Part shown: one piece after another, positions 26,193 through 36,133 of the stretch
How the letters are laid out: the number at the start of each line of letters is the position of its first letter
How positions within the stretch are numbered: position 1 is the first letter of the stretch
Source of the DNA: Fermentimonas sp.
GTDB lineage: Bacteria; Bacteroidota; Bacteroidia; Bacteroidales; Dysgonomonadaceae
NCBI GenBank assembly: GCA_028709385.1
Contig: JAQVXD010000001.1
Coordinates: forward strand, 248,001-312,000
DNA: 64,000 nt
Reading direction: 5' to 3'
The notes under the pieces: model-generated
What the model saw: only the letters and a program-made list of their open reading frames with translations
Told to the model about the DNA's origin: nothing
Database searches by the model: none
Made by a program: the position numbers and the translations under genes

Positions 26193-26918
26193 ATGAAGGT
26201 TAACGGATTGCATGTTTTTCTGCTCTTTTTTCTTTTTTCTACCGGATTGCATGCACAGATTTTTTCCACACAGCAACAGACTGATTCATTACAGTCGTTT
26301 GTAGGGGATTCTACCTTTACAACACAGAGTGATTCCATTAAAGAGGTAGTAATAGACATTAAATCTCCCCTTATACTTCCTACATTATATTCAGATAAAT
26401 TTTCCACACCGGCATATATGTTTAAACCCACACCCAAAAAAGCTGTAATCTATTCAGCCATTTTTCCTGGTCTGGGTCAGATTTATAACAGAAAGTACTG
26501 GAAATTACCAATATTATATGGTGGTTTCGTGGGATTTACTTATGCAATTACCTGGAATAATGGATATTACAGAGATTATCTGGGGGGTTATCAGGATATT
26601 ATGGATGATAATCCCGAAACTATAAGATGGCACGATATGCTTCCTTATGGAATGGATCCAGGGACAGTTGACCAGAAGTGGTTTACCGATGTTTTGCAGC
26701 AAAGAAAAGATTATTACAGATATTATCGTGACTTAAGTGTCATTGGTACGGTTGCACTGTATTTACTGGCAATTGTTGATGCTTACGTAGACGCACAACT
26801 ATTTGATTTCGACATGAGTCCAGATTTGTCAATGCGAATTGAGCCTGCACTTATAAGAGAGGAAAGGCCTGTTTACCCTGGAAACTCCTATGGTTTGCAG
26901 TGGAGTTTTAATTTTTAG
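26193..26918 (+). CDS. DUF5683 membrane protein
   Basis: 241 residues. Signal peptide 1-22 ending LHAQ. From about 88 the DUF5683 core PTPKKAVIYSAIFPGLGQIYNRKYWKLP appears, a pattern like the TM2/GxGQxYN membrane motif, with hydrophobic segments near 98-125 and about 185-205. Function unknown. It stands between parB and mltD in many Bacteroidetes, suggesting a cell-envelope role linked to division or the par region. Starts 11 bp after parB. Confidence 0.85.
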   Translation: MKVNGLHVFLLFFLFSTGLHAQIFSTQQQTDSLQSFVGDSTFTTQSDSIKEVVIDIKSPLILPTLYSDKFSTPAYMFKPTPKKAVIYSAIFPGLGQIYNRKYWKLPILYGGFVGFTYAITWNNGYYRDYLGGYQDIMDDNPETIRWHDMLPYGMDPGTVDQKWFTDVLQQRKDYYRYYRDLSVIGTVALYLLAIVDAYVDAQLFDFDMSPDLSMRIEPALIREERPVYPGNSYGLQWSFNF

Positions 26919-26961
26919 ATTTAATATTTGAATTGAAATTGACTAAAGAGAAAATCTTAAT

Positions 26962-28647
26962 ATGAAGAATAACATTTTATTTTCATTGGTTTTTTTAATT
27001 GGAAATTTTGGGCTGTATGCTCAAAACAATTCAGTTGTAAAAAGTGAGAATGAGAGAAAAGTCACAGAGTCTCCAAGTTATAATTCGAACTCTTTTAATG
27101 ATAGTTCAATAGTATATCCTGAGAGTATGACCGAGAATGTTGCCAATCTTCTCCATGAGTGGCAGCTTGATCTTTCATCGTCTGAATTGAATTGTAAGAG
27201 AGGATCCAACGTTCAATTTCATGATACTGTATATGCCAAACGTTTATATAACTTACCTACAGAAATGGAGCTCTCTTATAATCAAGTGGTGAAAAAGCAC
27301 ATTGAGATGTATACCGGAAGGAGAAGGGATCAGGTTAGTTATATGTTAGCACTGGGTGAATATTATTTTCCGATGTTCGAAGAGGCGCTTGACAAAGAGG
27401 GTATGCCTCTCGAATTAAAGTATCTGCCGGTAGTTGAATCAGCATTAAACCCAACGGCGGTATCAAGAGTTGGTGCAACCGGTTTATGGCAGTTTATGCT
27501 TAGAACAGGGAAAGGATACGGACTGGAGGTAAACAGTCTGGTGGATGAACGACGTGATCCATATAAATCTACTCAGGCAGCCGTAAAATATCTGAAAGAT
27601 CTTTATACTATTTATGGCGACTGGAATCTGGTGATAGCTGCCTATAACTGCGGTCCGGGAAATGTAAACAAGGCAATAGCAAGAAGTGGAGGAAAACGTG
27701 ATTATTGGGATATTTATGATCGCTTACCCCGCGAAACAAGAGGCTATGTTCCGGCATTTATTGCCGTAAATTATGTTATGAATCATTATGCAGATCATAA
27801 TATATGCCCTGCAGGTTCACACGGTTCTTTCTTAGCTCTGGATACAGTTCATGTTAATGAAGAAGTCCATTTTGAGCAGATTGCAGGTGTACTGAATATG
27901 CCTGTCAGTGAAATAAAAAGGCTGAATCCTCAGTATAAGAAAGATGTGATTCCCGGCAACCAAACGTATGCTTTGGTTTTACCTACAGAGAAAATGTATG
28001 CATACATTGATCAGAATGATTCAATAATGAATTATAACAGAGATACATATTTTACTCACAGAACGTATACTATGGACGGGACAAACTCTTTAGCTGACGG
28101 GAGTACAACAGATGTGTATTACAGGGTTAAGAGAGGTGATAATTTATCAACTATAGCAAGAAGAAATGGTACTACAGTTTCAAGGATAAAATCATGGAAT
28201 GGTCTTAAATCAGACAGGCTGAGTGTCGGGAAACAGCTAATAGTCGGGAAAAAAGCTCTGCCTGCTGCTCAGGTTGAAACACAGCAGCAACTGGCGCAAG
28301 TAGTGACCAGTGGCAATGCAACTACCGTAAATACATATTATAGAGTTAGAAAAGGTGATACTTTGGGTAAAATAGCTCAAAATAATAATGTGCAGGTTTC
28401 GCAACTGCGTGCATGGAATAATCTTAGATCATCCAGAATTGATGTTAACGATCAGCTTATTGTAGGGCAAAAAGTAGTGGATGCGACCCTAGAAGAAGAG
28501 CTCGAGCAGAAGCAGGAACAGAAGCCAGAAGCTCCGAAAATTGAGAGTAATATAATTTCCGATTATATTAAAGGACAAATTGACAAAACGAATCAGGATC
28601 AGGAGAGTAAGTTTGAGGAAGAGTTGGAGAATATATCTGATCTGTAG
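26962..28647 (+). CDS. mltD: membrane-bound lytic murein transglycosylase D with two LysM domains
   Basis: 561 residues. Signal peptide to about A20. SLT domain about 140-270 with catalytic E159 (LPVVESALNP), GATGLWQFM, YNCGPGNV. Two C-terminal LysM repeats (about 383-426 starting YYRVKRGDNLSTIARR, and about 454-497 starting YYRVRKGDTLGKIAQ) bind peptidoglycan. A Glu/Gln-rich tail follows. Cleaves glycan strands to 1,6-anhydroMurNAc ends. Often followed by relA in Bacteroidetes; here a convergent protease gene lies there instead. Confidence 0.93.
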   Translation: MKNNILFSLVFLIGNFGLYAQNNSVVKSENERKVTESPSYNSNSFNDSSIVYPESMTENVANLLHEWQLDLSSSELNCKRGSNVQFHDTVYAKRLYNLPTEMELSYNQVVKKHIEMYTGRRRDQVSYMLALGEYYFPMFEEALDKEGMPLELKYLPVVESALNPTAVSRVGATGLWQFMLRTGKGYGLEVNSLVDERRDPYKSTQAAVKYLKDLYTIYGDWNLVIAAYNCGPGNVNKAIARSGGKRDYWDIYDRLPRETRGYVPAFIAVNYVMNHYADHNICPAGSHGSFLALDTVHVNEEVHFEQIAGVLNMPVSEIKRLNPQYKKDVIPGNQTYALVLPTEKMYAYIDQNDSIMNYNRDTYFTHRTYTMDGTNSLADGSTTDVYYRVKRGDNLSTIARRNGTTVSRIKSWNGLKSDRLSVGKQLIVGKKALPAAQVETQQQLAQVVTSGNATTVNTYYRVRKGDTLGKIAQNNNVQVSQLRAWNNLRSSRIDVNDQLIVGQKVVDATLEEELEQKQEQKPEAPKIESNIISDYIKGQIDKTNQDQESKFEEELENISDL

Positions 28648-28672
28648 GTTAGTTCAGAAGGTTGAGCATAGC

Positions 28673-30928
28673 TTAAATCACCAGGACCTTTTTAGCACTG
28701 TCGGTTCCATTTACAGTTTTTACTTTAATGATATAAACCCCTTTTGGCAGATGAGATGCTGAGTATGAAGTTCTGTTCATACTTATATCGGTACTTTCCT
28801 GATGTATTTTTTGTCCGGAAACATAAAATATCTCCCATTCAAGTAAATCATCGTTAGACTCAATAAAAATACGTTTAACCTCTCCTGAATAATATACAGA
28901 AATTACTGTCTGTTCATGATCTGGTTCTACTTTAGTTTCCTTGTTTCCGATAATATAGGGTGCAATCAAGAGAGAAGTATTTGCAGGGTTTTCAATATTC
29001 TCGGATGACTTTACCCAGCCTGCAGAGTTTTTCATCCATGCAGTGGATATTATTCCTGATCCCAGTTTACGCGGTTCGGTATTAAAAACCTTAAACCCGT
29101 TTGGTATACCATTAGTTTCGTAGTAAGAGATGTAAAAGCTGCCGCTCAGTGTTATCGGATTAGCAAATTCAATATAATTTTCCACATTGTGACTCATGTC
29201 CCGACCACTATAATTGAAATTCCGGTTGCTGTAGTATCGATAACTGTAATTGTATGGTATTTCCTGAATGAGATTTTGCGGACCATTCACACCGGTATAA
29301 ATTCTGATCCTGATATTCTTATTTGAGAAATCACTTGTGTATGGAGATGATATAAAAACACCTTTTAACTGTACGTTTTCCTTTGCAAAGAACTCCTCTG
29401 CAAATTCGTTATATCCATATGTGTTGTTTGTGGCAAACATTGGCACAGACTCAAAGTATAATTCAGAAATTTTCTCATCAGATCTGAAATTATGACTTTT
29501 TGTATAAGGTTCGTCAGTAAAGGGATTGAAGCCTTCGAGCCTGTTAGTTCCTGATTCTTGCGGATCAAGATAGTAGCTGATAGGGTTTGGATTATTCAGT
29601 GATCCTTGCACATTCCAGAACTTATTTAATGAAGCATAAATGTCAGGACCACGTGGTGAGGAGCAGAATGATTCACCTCCGGTTAGTGTGCCTACTATCC
29701 TTTTTTGTCTGTCAAGAAGGGGAGATCCGGATGAGCCAGCCTCCGTTGCAGCAGTTTCCCATTCTCTTACTACCCAGAAAGAGTTAGGCTCCATATTATA
29801 TTTGGATGTCGGGTCGGCAAATGAACCTATGGCTAGCGAGCTTTCTTCAACAGCTACTTTTTTAATCCCACCATTGGGATGATGTATACCATGGAATGGT
29901 GCTGATGATGGGGAACCGGAATCAGAACCTGAGTTCCATCCCAGATAAAACGGCTGATATTCTATTGGTGGAGCCTGCTTTAATTTTAAGAGTGAAATAT
30001 CATGGCGTTCACTAATTAGCACAGAGTCAGCTGATGCCATTGACATTTGCAAAGGACCCCTTATGTCGGGAGAGCATACAGGTGAGTTGTAATTAAAGAA
30101 AGCTACAATACTACCAGCAATAATATCATATTGTCTGTTTTTAAGGAAATTCTCATTATAATCAAAATTGAGACAATGTGTTGCCGTCAGAATATAAGGA
30201 GTTCCATCCTCGGATGTATTGTTTACCAAACTACCTGTACAATAAATTGTTCCGTTGATTATTAGTGCGATAACTCCACTGCTCGGCTGAATGTTTTCCG
30301 GATAACAAATCAGGTTTGGATGGCATGACTGCGAAGGGTCTCTTGGTTCAGCTGCTCTGAAGATTCCTATAAAGTCATGGTTAACTTCGCCGATTTCTAT
30401 CTCACTTTGCATTGCTTCATCTATCGGGACCTGATATTCTACAATGAGCTCATCTCCTCCTATAGGCTGTACAGGAAGCAGGCTTTGATCACTGTTGTTT
30501 TCATGAGTAAATGATCCCAGAATTTCTGACTGATCCGAATTGTAGACAAAAACTTTAGCACCTTCTGACAGTTTAAACTTCGAGAAAAGAATATTTAAAG
30601 AATATGCATTCTTTGAGCGAATTCCTACTCGCCATACATTCATATTCCCCATAGTAAAGTTGATTCCTGAATTATCAGGACGAAGATGAACGTCAAATTT
30701 ATGAGCAAACTCCAGACTCTTGAATTGAGATTGTTGAAGACCAGACCTCCAAAGTGCAGCTTGTTCATCGAACTCTGGCATCTCTACAAAAATATCTGCA
30801 GCAGGAGCGAAAATTCTTACGCCTGCATCAGCCGACAACGGTAGTGGCTTTCCTCCGTGACTTATTTGACCCGATAAAGAATGGGAGAGAATATAAAAGG
30901 TAAAAAGAATAAAGAATTGGCGTTTCAT
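28673..30928 (-). CDS. secreted trypsin-like serine protease with type IX secretion C-terminal domain
   Basis: 751 residues from the ATG at 30928 (MKRQFFILFTFYILS, signal peptide ending about SGQ); a TTG at 30958 would add ten residues. Catalytic triad of a lysyl-endopeptidase-like S1 domain: H251 (LTATHCLN), D310 (HDISLLKLK), S402 (GSSGSPLLD). The last about 75 residues form a type A T9SS sorting domain (YYSGEVKRIFIES, WEIFYVSGQKIHQES, LPKGVYIIKVKTVNG, KKVLVI end). It would be exported across the outer membrane and attached to or released from the surface. Single gene, converging on mltD. Confidence 0.88.
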   Translation of the reverse strand: MKRQFFILFTFYILSHSLSGQISHGGKPLPLSADAGVRIFAPAADIFVEMPEFDEQAALWRSGLQQSQFKSLEFAHKFDVHLRPDNSGINFTMGNMNVWRVGIRSKNAYSLNILFSKFKLSEGAKVFVYNSDQSEILGSFTHENNSDQSLLPVQPIGGDELIVEYQVPIDEAMQSEIEIGEVNHDFIGIFRAAEPRDPSQSCHPNLICYPENIQPSSGVIALIINGTIYCTGSLVNNTSEDGTPYILTATHCLNFDYNENFLKNRQYDIIAGSIVAFFNYNSPVCSPDIRGPLQMSMASADSVLISERHDISLLKLKQAPPIEYQPFYLGWNSGSDSGSPSSAPFHGIHHPNGGIKKVAVEESSLAIGSFADPTSKYNMEPNSFWVVREWETAATEAGSSGSPLLDRQKRIVGTLTGGESFCSSPRGPDIYASLNKFWNVQGSLNNPNPISYYLDPQESGTNRLEGFNPFTDEPYTKSHNFRSDEKISELYFESVPMFATNNTYGYNEFAEEFFAKENVQLKGVFISSPYTSDFSNKNIRIRIYTGVNGPQNLIQEIPYNYSYRYYSNRNFNYSGRDMSHNVENYIEFANPITLSGSFYISYYETNGIPNGFKVFNTEPRKLGSGIISTAWMKNSAGWVKSSENIENPANTSLLIAPYIIGNKETKVEPDHEQTVISVYYSGEVKRIFIESNDDLLEWEIFYVSGQKIHQESTDISMNRTSYSASHLPKGVYIIKVKTVNGTDSAKKVLVI

Positions 30929-31012
30929 CAACTGGTGTAATAATGAATGTAAACACAAATGTAAGGTTTTTTAAGAAATAGTCGTAATTTTGTAGTGAAT
31001 AAATAAACATCT

Positions 31013-31774
31013 ATGATTAAATTAAAAGAGCTCCTTGATGAAAAAGCAGATTATTATAACAATCCCTCATTCATTTTAAACGATCCCATATCAATTCCAC
31101 ATGGTTTTTCAGGTAAGCAAGACAAAGAAATTATGGGTTTTTTTGCCGCAACACTTGCATGGGGCCAGAGGAAGACAATCATAAACAAGTGTAATGAACT
31201 TGCATCAAGATTTGACAATGAGCCTTATAAGTTTATTACTGGCTATGGAGATGAGGATCTGAAAAATCTTTTAGGATTTAAACATCGTACTTTCAATGAT
31301 ACAGATCTGCTCTATTTTGTAGATTTCCTGAGGAGATTTTATGAAGAACACGATAGTATGGAAGAAGCTTTCCTACCGAACGGCAGTTTTATTTCTATGG
31401 AGGATTCGCTGGTGCATTTCGAATCAAGTTTTTTTAATCATCCTGACGCACCTTTACGCACTCGTAAACATGTGGCTACACCGGCTCGTAATTCAGCGTG
31501 TAAGAGACTTAATATGTTTTTGAGATGGATGGTAAGAGATGACGACAGAGGAGTAGACTTTGGAATATGGAAACTCATTCCGCAAAGTGCACTAATCTGT
31601 CCTATTGATGTTCATGTAGACAGGACTGCCAGAAAATTAGGACTAATTACAAGAAAGCAAACTGATTGGAAAACTGCTATAGAGCTTACGCAAAATCTCA
31701 GGCTGTTTGATGAGAATGATCCTGCAAAATATGATTTTGCACTGTTCGGACTGTCAATTGAGAAGGTCATTTAA
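31013..31774 (+). CDS. TIGR02757 family protein (DUF2400)
   Basis: 253 residues, matching the family length. Start IKLKELLDEKADYYNNP, then FFAATLAWGQRKTII and the C-terminal PIDVHVDRTARKLGL are family hallmarks; the latter resembles the HhH/DNA glycosylase-like region in this family, whose function is not established. No signal peptide or membrane segment. Convergent with the AI-2E gene, 18 bp apart. Confidence 0.85.
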   Translation: MIKLKELLDEKADYYNNPSFILNDPISIPHGFSGKQDKEIMGFFAATLAWGQRKTIINKCNELASRFDNEPYKFITGYGDEDLKNLLGFKHRTFNDTDLLYFVDFLRRFYEEHDSMEEAFLPNGSFISMEDSLVHFESSFFNHPDAPLRTRKHVATPARNSACKRLNMFLRWMVRDDDRGVDFGIWKLIPQSALICPIDVHVDRTARKLGLITRKQTDWKTAIELTQNLRLFDENDPAKYDFALFGLSIEKVI

Positions 31775-31792
31775 AATTTATAAGGTTTATGG

Positions 31793-32836
31793 CTACTCTT
31801 TACTTGTGATTCGAAGTTTGACTGTCGATTCTATTATATAATCATATCTGTACATATTAAGCAGCAATAGTAATAAAGATATTAGAAGTGGACCGAAAAT
31901 AATACCCCAAAAGCCAAACATTGCCAGTCCTATCAGTACGCCAAAAAAAGTTATCAACGGATGTATGTTTGCTAGTTTCTTTTGAAGAATAAAACGTAAG
32001 ATTGCATCCGAACCTCCAATAACTACTAAACCATAAGCCAGAAGCAGTATCCCTCTTAAGATATCTCCGCTAAGTAGAGCTGATATACCTATTGGGACCC
32101 AAACTAAAGATGTGCCCACAACTGGAATAACTGTAGTAAAAGCGACCAATACAGCATATACAAGTGGAGTATTTACTCCTAAAAAGATGTACCCTATGTA
32201 TGCAAAAACTCCTTGAGTTAGAGCTACTACCGGTATACCAATAGTATTAGAGAGAATTATTGCTTTTGTTTCTTTCTTGAGTATTAATTTATTTTCTTCA
32301 CTGAATGGTAATAATTCCATTAAAGTAGTTTCCAATTTACCATAACTTACAAGCATAAAATATAGTACAAAAACTGCAATAATACTGTTTAAAACCATCG
32401 AGCTGAGTCCTGAGACTACACTCTGCATCAATGAACTGCTCGCCTCCGGCACAAAAGACAAATTTTCAGGAGTAAATAATTCTATTCCCGTTCGTCTTTC
32501 TAAATCTGTTGCAAAGTCGCCAATAACACTTTTTATACGCTCTGGATTAATTTCTATACCCGAAATCGTATCTGCTGCCAAAAAACCTATTCCCGTTAGT
32601 GGAATTAAGATAAATATAAAAGATCCTACAACTATCAGTGAAGCACTTAGACCGCGACTCCAATTTCGATCTTCAACTAATTTAACCATATATCCTCTTA
32701 ATATGGTATACATTGCAATTGCAGCCATAAATCCGCCCAAATAATATCTGAATTGGGTAAAAATGATAATAGATAGGAGTAGAATTAATCCAATCAGGAC
32801 ATACCGGTAATGTGAGTACTTCTGCAATTGCGTCAT
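31793..32836 (-). CDS. AI-2E family transporter (PerM-like permease)
   Basis: 347 residues with about eight predicted membrane helices: pairs near the N-terminus (12-28, 32-48), 62-82, then after a soluble stretch 150-170, and four toward the C-terminus. The segment VVPVVGTSLVWVPIGISALLSG-like (TTVIPVVGTSLVWVP) and FWGIIFGPLLISLLLLLLNMYR are typical of the AI-2E/UPF0118 family. Substrate unknown; most members do not move AI-2. Follows prfB by 26 bp on the same strand, so may be cotranscribed. Confidence 0.85.
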   Translation of the reverse strand: MTQLQKYSHYRYVLIGLILLLSIIIFTQFRYYLGGFMAAIAMYTILRGYMVKLVEDRNWSRGLSASLIVVGSFIFILIPLTGIGFLAADTISGIEINPERIKSVIGDFATDLERRTGIELFTPENLSFVPEASSSLMQSVVSGLSSMVLNSIIAVFVLYFMLVSYGKLETTLMELLPFSEENKLILKKETKAIILSNTIGIPVVALTQGVFAYIGYIFLGVNTPLVYAVLVAFTTVIPVVGTSLVWVPIGISALLSGDILRGILLLAYGLVVIGGSDAILRFILQKKLANIHPLITFFGVLIGLAMFGFWGIIFGPLLISLLLLLLNMYRYDYIIESTVKLRITSKE

Positions 32837-32862
32837 AACACCTTAATTAAGTTATAAAAGGT

Positions 32863-33973
32863 CTATTCACCGCCATATTCCATAAGATAAGCTTTAATAA
32901 ATGCATCTATATGGCCATCCATAACACTGTTGACATCTGAAGTCTGGTAGTTTGTTCGATGATCTTTCACTCGGCGGTCATCAAAAACATAACTGCGAAT
33001 CTGTGATCCCCACTCAATTTTCTTTTTTCCAGCTTCTATAGCTGCTTGAGCAGAGCGTCTTTTCTCAAGCTCAATTTCATAAAGCTGCGACTTAAGCAGA
33101 CGAAGAGCATTCTCACGATTACCCATCTGAGAACGACTTTCGGTGTTTTCTATTACAATTTCCTGTTCCTCACCGGTGTCAGGGTCTTTATAATTATAAT
33201 GAAGACGAACTCCGGTTTCCACTTTATTTACATTCTGTCCACCGGCTCCGGATGAGCGGAAAGTATCCCAGCTTAAATCAGCATTATTTATCTCGATTTC
33301 GATAGTGTCATCCACAAGCGGAACTACAAAAACAGACGCAAATGAAGTCATACGTTTTCCCTGAGCATTGAAAGGAGATACACGAACAAGACGATGTACG
33401 CCGTTTTCACTTTTTAAAAATCCATATGCAAGATCACCCTCAACCTGTAGAGTTGCAGTTTTAATTCCCGCATCATCACCATCCTGCCAGTTTGTAACTG
33501 TAGTTTTATAGTTTTTACTTTCACACCAGCGCTGATACATTCTGAAGAGCATAGAGGCCCAGTCCTGGCTTTCAGTTCCACCAGCACCGGCATTAACCTT
33601 CAAAACAGCACCCAACTTGTCTTCTTCTCGTCTGAGCATGTTTTTTAGCTCTAGATCTTCTATAAGAGAAATTGCCCGGTCATAGTTCTTTTGGACCTCT
33701 TCTTCTGTTACTATACCATCTTTGACAAAGTCAAAAGCTAATTCTAATTCTTCGGCAGCTGACTTTACTTCATTATAGGCATTAATCCAGAATTTGAGTT
33801 CCCTGACCACCTTCATCTGCATTTCGGCAGTTTTGGCATCATTCCAAAAATCAGGAGATTGTGTGCGAAGTTCTTCTTCTTCTAATTGTATTGTCTTTGA
33901 ATCGATGTCAAAGATACCCCCTCAGCGCTTTCTCGCGCTCCAGCACATCTTTAAGCTGGTCTGCTGTAATCAT
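32863..33973 (-). CDS. prfB: peptide chain release factor 2 with programmed +1 frameshift
   Basis: The gene is in two frames. The first starts at ATG 33973-33971 and runs 21 codons (MITADQLKDVLEREKALRGYL) to an in-frame TGA at 33910-33908. A +1 shift at CTT-TGA-C joins it to the long frame, giving about 369 residues, like E. coli RF2 (365). The shift site has the classic parts: AGGGGG Shine-Dalgarno-like stretch, three bases, then CTTTGAC. RF2 marks: SPF tripeptide (VRVSPFNAQ) for UGA/UAA recognition and GGQ (SGAGGQNVNKV) for peptide release. Codes for termination at UAA and UGA; the frameshift autoregulates it. Confidence 0.95.
33905..33922 (-). other. prfB programmed +1 frameshift site
   Basis: Minus-strand order AGGGGG, TAT, CTT, TGA, C. 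The ribosome pauses at TGA when RF2 is scarce and slips forward one base on CTT to TTT, aided by the AGGGGG pairing with 16S rRNA. The whole cassette is intact. Confidence 0.95.
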
Positions 33974-34234
33974 AATCGTTTTTTTTAAATCTGCTGACAA
34001 AAATACACAAAAGCAGATAAACTAAGGCCATATTACTGTAATAATAACAATTTGTCTCAAAATAGTTGTATTAATCTGGCAGTATGTCCTTATTGTGTAA
34101 TAGAAAAGGGCAAATCTTTGTTAAGTACACATGGCTGTATTTAAAAAATTACAATAATAATCTTTTGGTTTTTATAATAATTTATATATATCTATATTTG
34201 TGGTATACAGACAATTAACATTAAGGTATCAATT

Positions 34235-35065
34235 ATGAAAAAGAATAATTTTAATAAGATCCTGACTAAGTTATCAGTGATGCTGGCTGTTTTTATAGTA
34301 AGTTCATGTACTTATATTGATGACAAAATGGACACTTTTGAAGTAAGAAGCGGACAATACAATGAAGAGGTACAAAAAAACTACCCTAAATCAGATTCTT
34401 CAGGTGCAGTATTTCTTCTGATAGATGAGGAAAGTATAGACAATGACAGTGAACCCAATATGTTTAAAGATTGGGAAATTAATGACAATATCTCTGAAGT
34501 TGGTTTGCGCAAGATATTACCCTATTTTAAAAGTAATGTAAGTAAACAAATACCATTATACACTGGTCAGGTTGGAGATGAAGGTTGGTTTGCGCCTACC
34601 TATATTCCAAGGAGTTGGTCGGATGCCGGTCCGGGTTTTGAAGGTTCGTTTAACTACTTTATGGCAGGCCCCGGGTTGGGATATAATGGAAGTGAAGATT
34701 TACTGGATAAAGTTCCGGGTGTTGTACCATTACGTGCTGCCGGACTTGCTATGTTAATAGGGAAAACAGTTTACGCTGTTGTTTATGACAGTGATATATC
34801 AATTAATTACAGTCCTCTGAATGCAAACTTAAAAGGTGAAAATCTTGGGGTTGTTGCTTTTACTGTACTGGATGTAGTTGAAAGGAGAGATGCTTCCTCT
34901 TCTTCATTACCGGTTGCAATTATCAGGATAGAAGATGCTAGTCTTGTTTCAACCTACCCGCTTATGTTGTTTTCAAATGCACCGTTACCTCATTCATCTT
35001 CCGAGCCTATGGACGTCAAGCCATCAATGAATGTACCATCACCTGAATTAGTTGATGCCTGGTAA
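34235..35065 (+). CDS. lipoprotein of unknown function
   Basis: 276 residues. Type II signal peptide with lipobox IVSSC (Cys at about 25) and then a Thr/Tyr/Asp start, so probably lipid-anchored. Not a family I recognise. The middle is aromatic and Gly/Pro-rich (GWFAPTYIPRSW, AGPGLGYNG), the tail is Ser/Pro-rich. An N-terminal stretch holds FEVRSGQYNEE. It could be a surface protein, but there is no SusCD partner nearby. A TATATTTG -7 box is at 34193-34200. Its end overlaps the convergent NlpC/P60 gene by 18 bp. Confidence 0.7.
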   Translation: MKKNNFNKILTKLSVMLAVFIVSSCTYIDDKMDTFEVRSGQYNEEVQKNYPKSDSSGAVFLLIDEESIDNDSEPNMFKDWEINDNISEVGLRKILPYFKSNVSKQIPLYTGQVGDEGWFAPTYIPRSWSDAGPGFEGSFNYFMAGPGLGYNGSEDLLDKVPGVVPLRAAGLAMLIGKTVYAVVYDSDISINYSPLNANLKGENLGVVAFTVLDVVERRDASSSSLPVAIIRIEDASLVSTYPLMLFSNAPLPHSSSEPMDVKPSMNVPSPELVDAW

Positions 35066-35941
35066 AATATATAATTTTTCACCTGCTTTTAAAATGGAAT
35101 CAAACTGTGGGTTCCATTTTTTTATTTGTTCAACCGAACATCCATATTTTCTTGATATAGAATAGAGTGTCTCACCGGGCTGAACAATGTGTGTCTCGGT
35201 AGGAGGCGGAACAACAGCTGTTTCTCTTGGTAATACAACTTCTGATTTAACTATCGCAACCTTTTTTTCTTCATCTCTTCGTTCCTTTGCGTCTTGCTGA
35301 CTTAAAAGTTCAGGGTTCTTGGACTGGTCTGTCTGAGTAATTGTTATAATAGCAGGAGTCAATGTTTTAGGTGTGAGTTCAGCAGATTCAGGTCCTGTTT
35401 GCTTAGAAACTTCAATAAATGAGTTTTCTTCCAGAACCCGTCCTCCCCGAAGATAACGTGAAGCATAATAGGGTTCAGTAGAGTTTGAGATAATAACTCC
35501 ACTTGTTGTTGACGCATGAATAAATCTGAATTCACCATTGGGCAATGTTTCGGTGACTATTCCTACGTGTCCAACTCTTCCGTTCCTTCTGCTACCTTCA
35601 AAAAATACAAGATCTCCTTTATTTAGTTTCTCTTTTCGAGTAATAGAAGGAAACTGCTTGTCTTGTCCTGCAGAACTGGAATTTAATCTGAATCCGAATT
35701 TCTTAAATACAAATGAAGTAAAGCCCGAGCAATCAAAAGAATTAGGTCCTTTCCCCGCATATCTGTATGGTTTGCCAAGATATTTTTTACTATAATCCAA
35801 AACATCTTTTTGTTGTGGTGTTGTAGTGCTTTTACGGGATAAGCCTGTTCTACCTGCACCACAGGATGCGAGAAGTACTATTAATGTAGTAATAGAAACA
35901 AGTTTAATAAAATAGTTTCCTGAAAATACCTTCTGGTTCAT
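35048..35941 (-). CDS. NlpC/P60 cell-wall endopeptidase lipoprotein with LysM
   Basis: 297 residues. Lipobox LLASC (C27). NlpC/P60 domain about 43-165 with catalytic C71 (FDCSGFTSFVF), H125 (GHVGIVTE) and third-residue H142 (FIHASTTSG). A Ser/Glu-rich linker follows, then a LysM repeat at the C-terminus (about 252-295, HIVQPGETLYSISRKYGC). Cleaves peptide stems of peptidoglycan, probably in the periplasm facing the wall. Alone in its unit. Confidence 0.92.
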   Translation of the reverse strand: MNQKVFSGNYFIKLVSITTLIVLLASCGAGRTGLSRKSTTTPQQKDVLDYSKKYLGKPYRYAGKGPNSFDCSGFTSFVFKKFGFRLNSSSAGQDKQFPSITRKEKLNKGDLVFFEGSRRNGRVGHVGIVTETLPNGEFRFIHASTTSGVIISNSTEPYYASRYLRGGRVLEENSFIEVSKQTGPESAELTPKTLTPAIITITQTDQSKNPELLSQQDAKERRDEEKKVAIVKSEVVLPRETAVVPPPTETHIVQPGETLYSISRKYGCSVEQIKKWNPQFDSILKAGEKLYILPGIN

Positions 35942-36133
35942 ACTTTGTAATTGAGCTCAGAAAAAGCAAAATTAAGTAAAATACGTTCTATAAATAGCTC
36001 TTATGGAAATATTAACAATATAGCAGTTATTTTAGTAAATAAATGATTCTGTTTATTAGGAGTAAATTTCAGGGTATTATGTTAATAAAAATGTTGTATA
36101 TTTATATCCTGAACAGACTTTAAATTTTGAATA

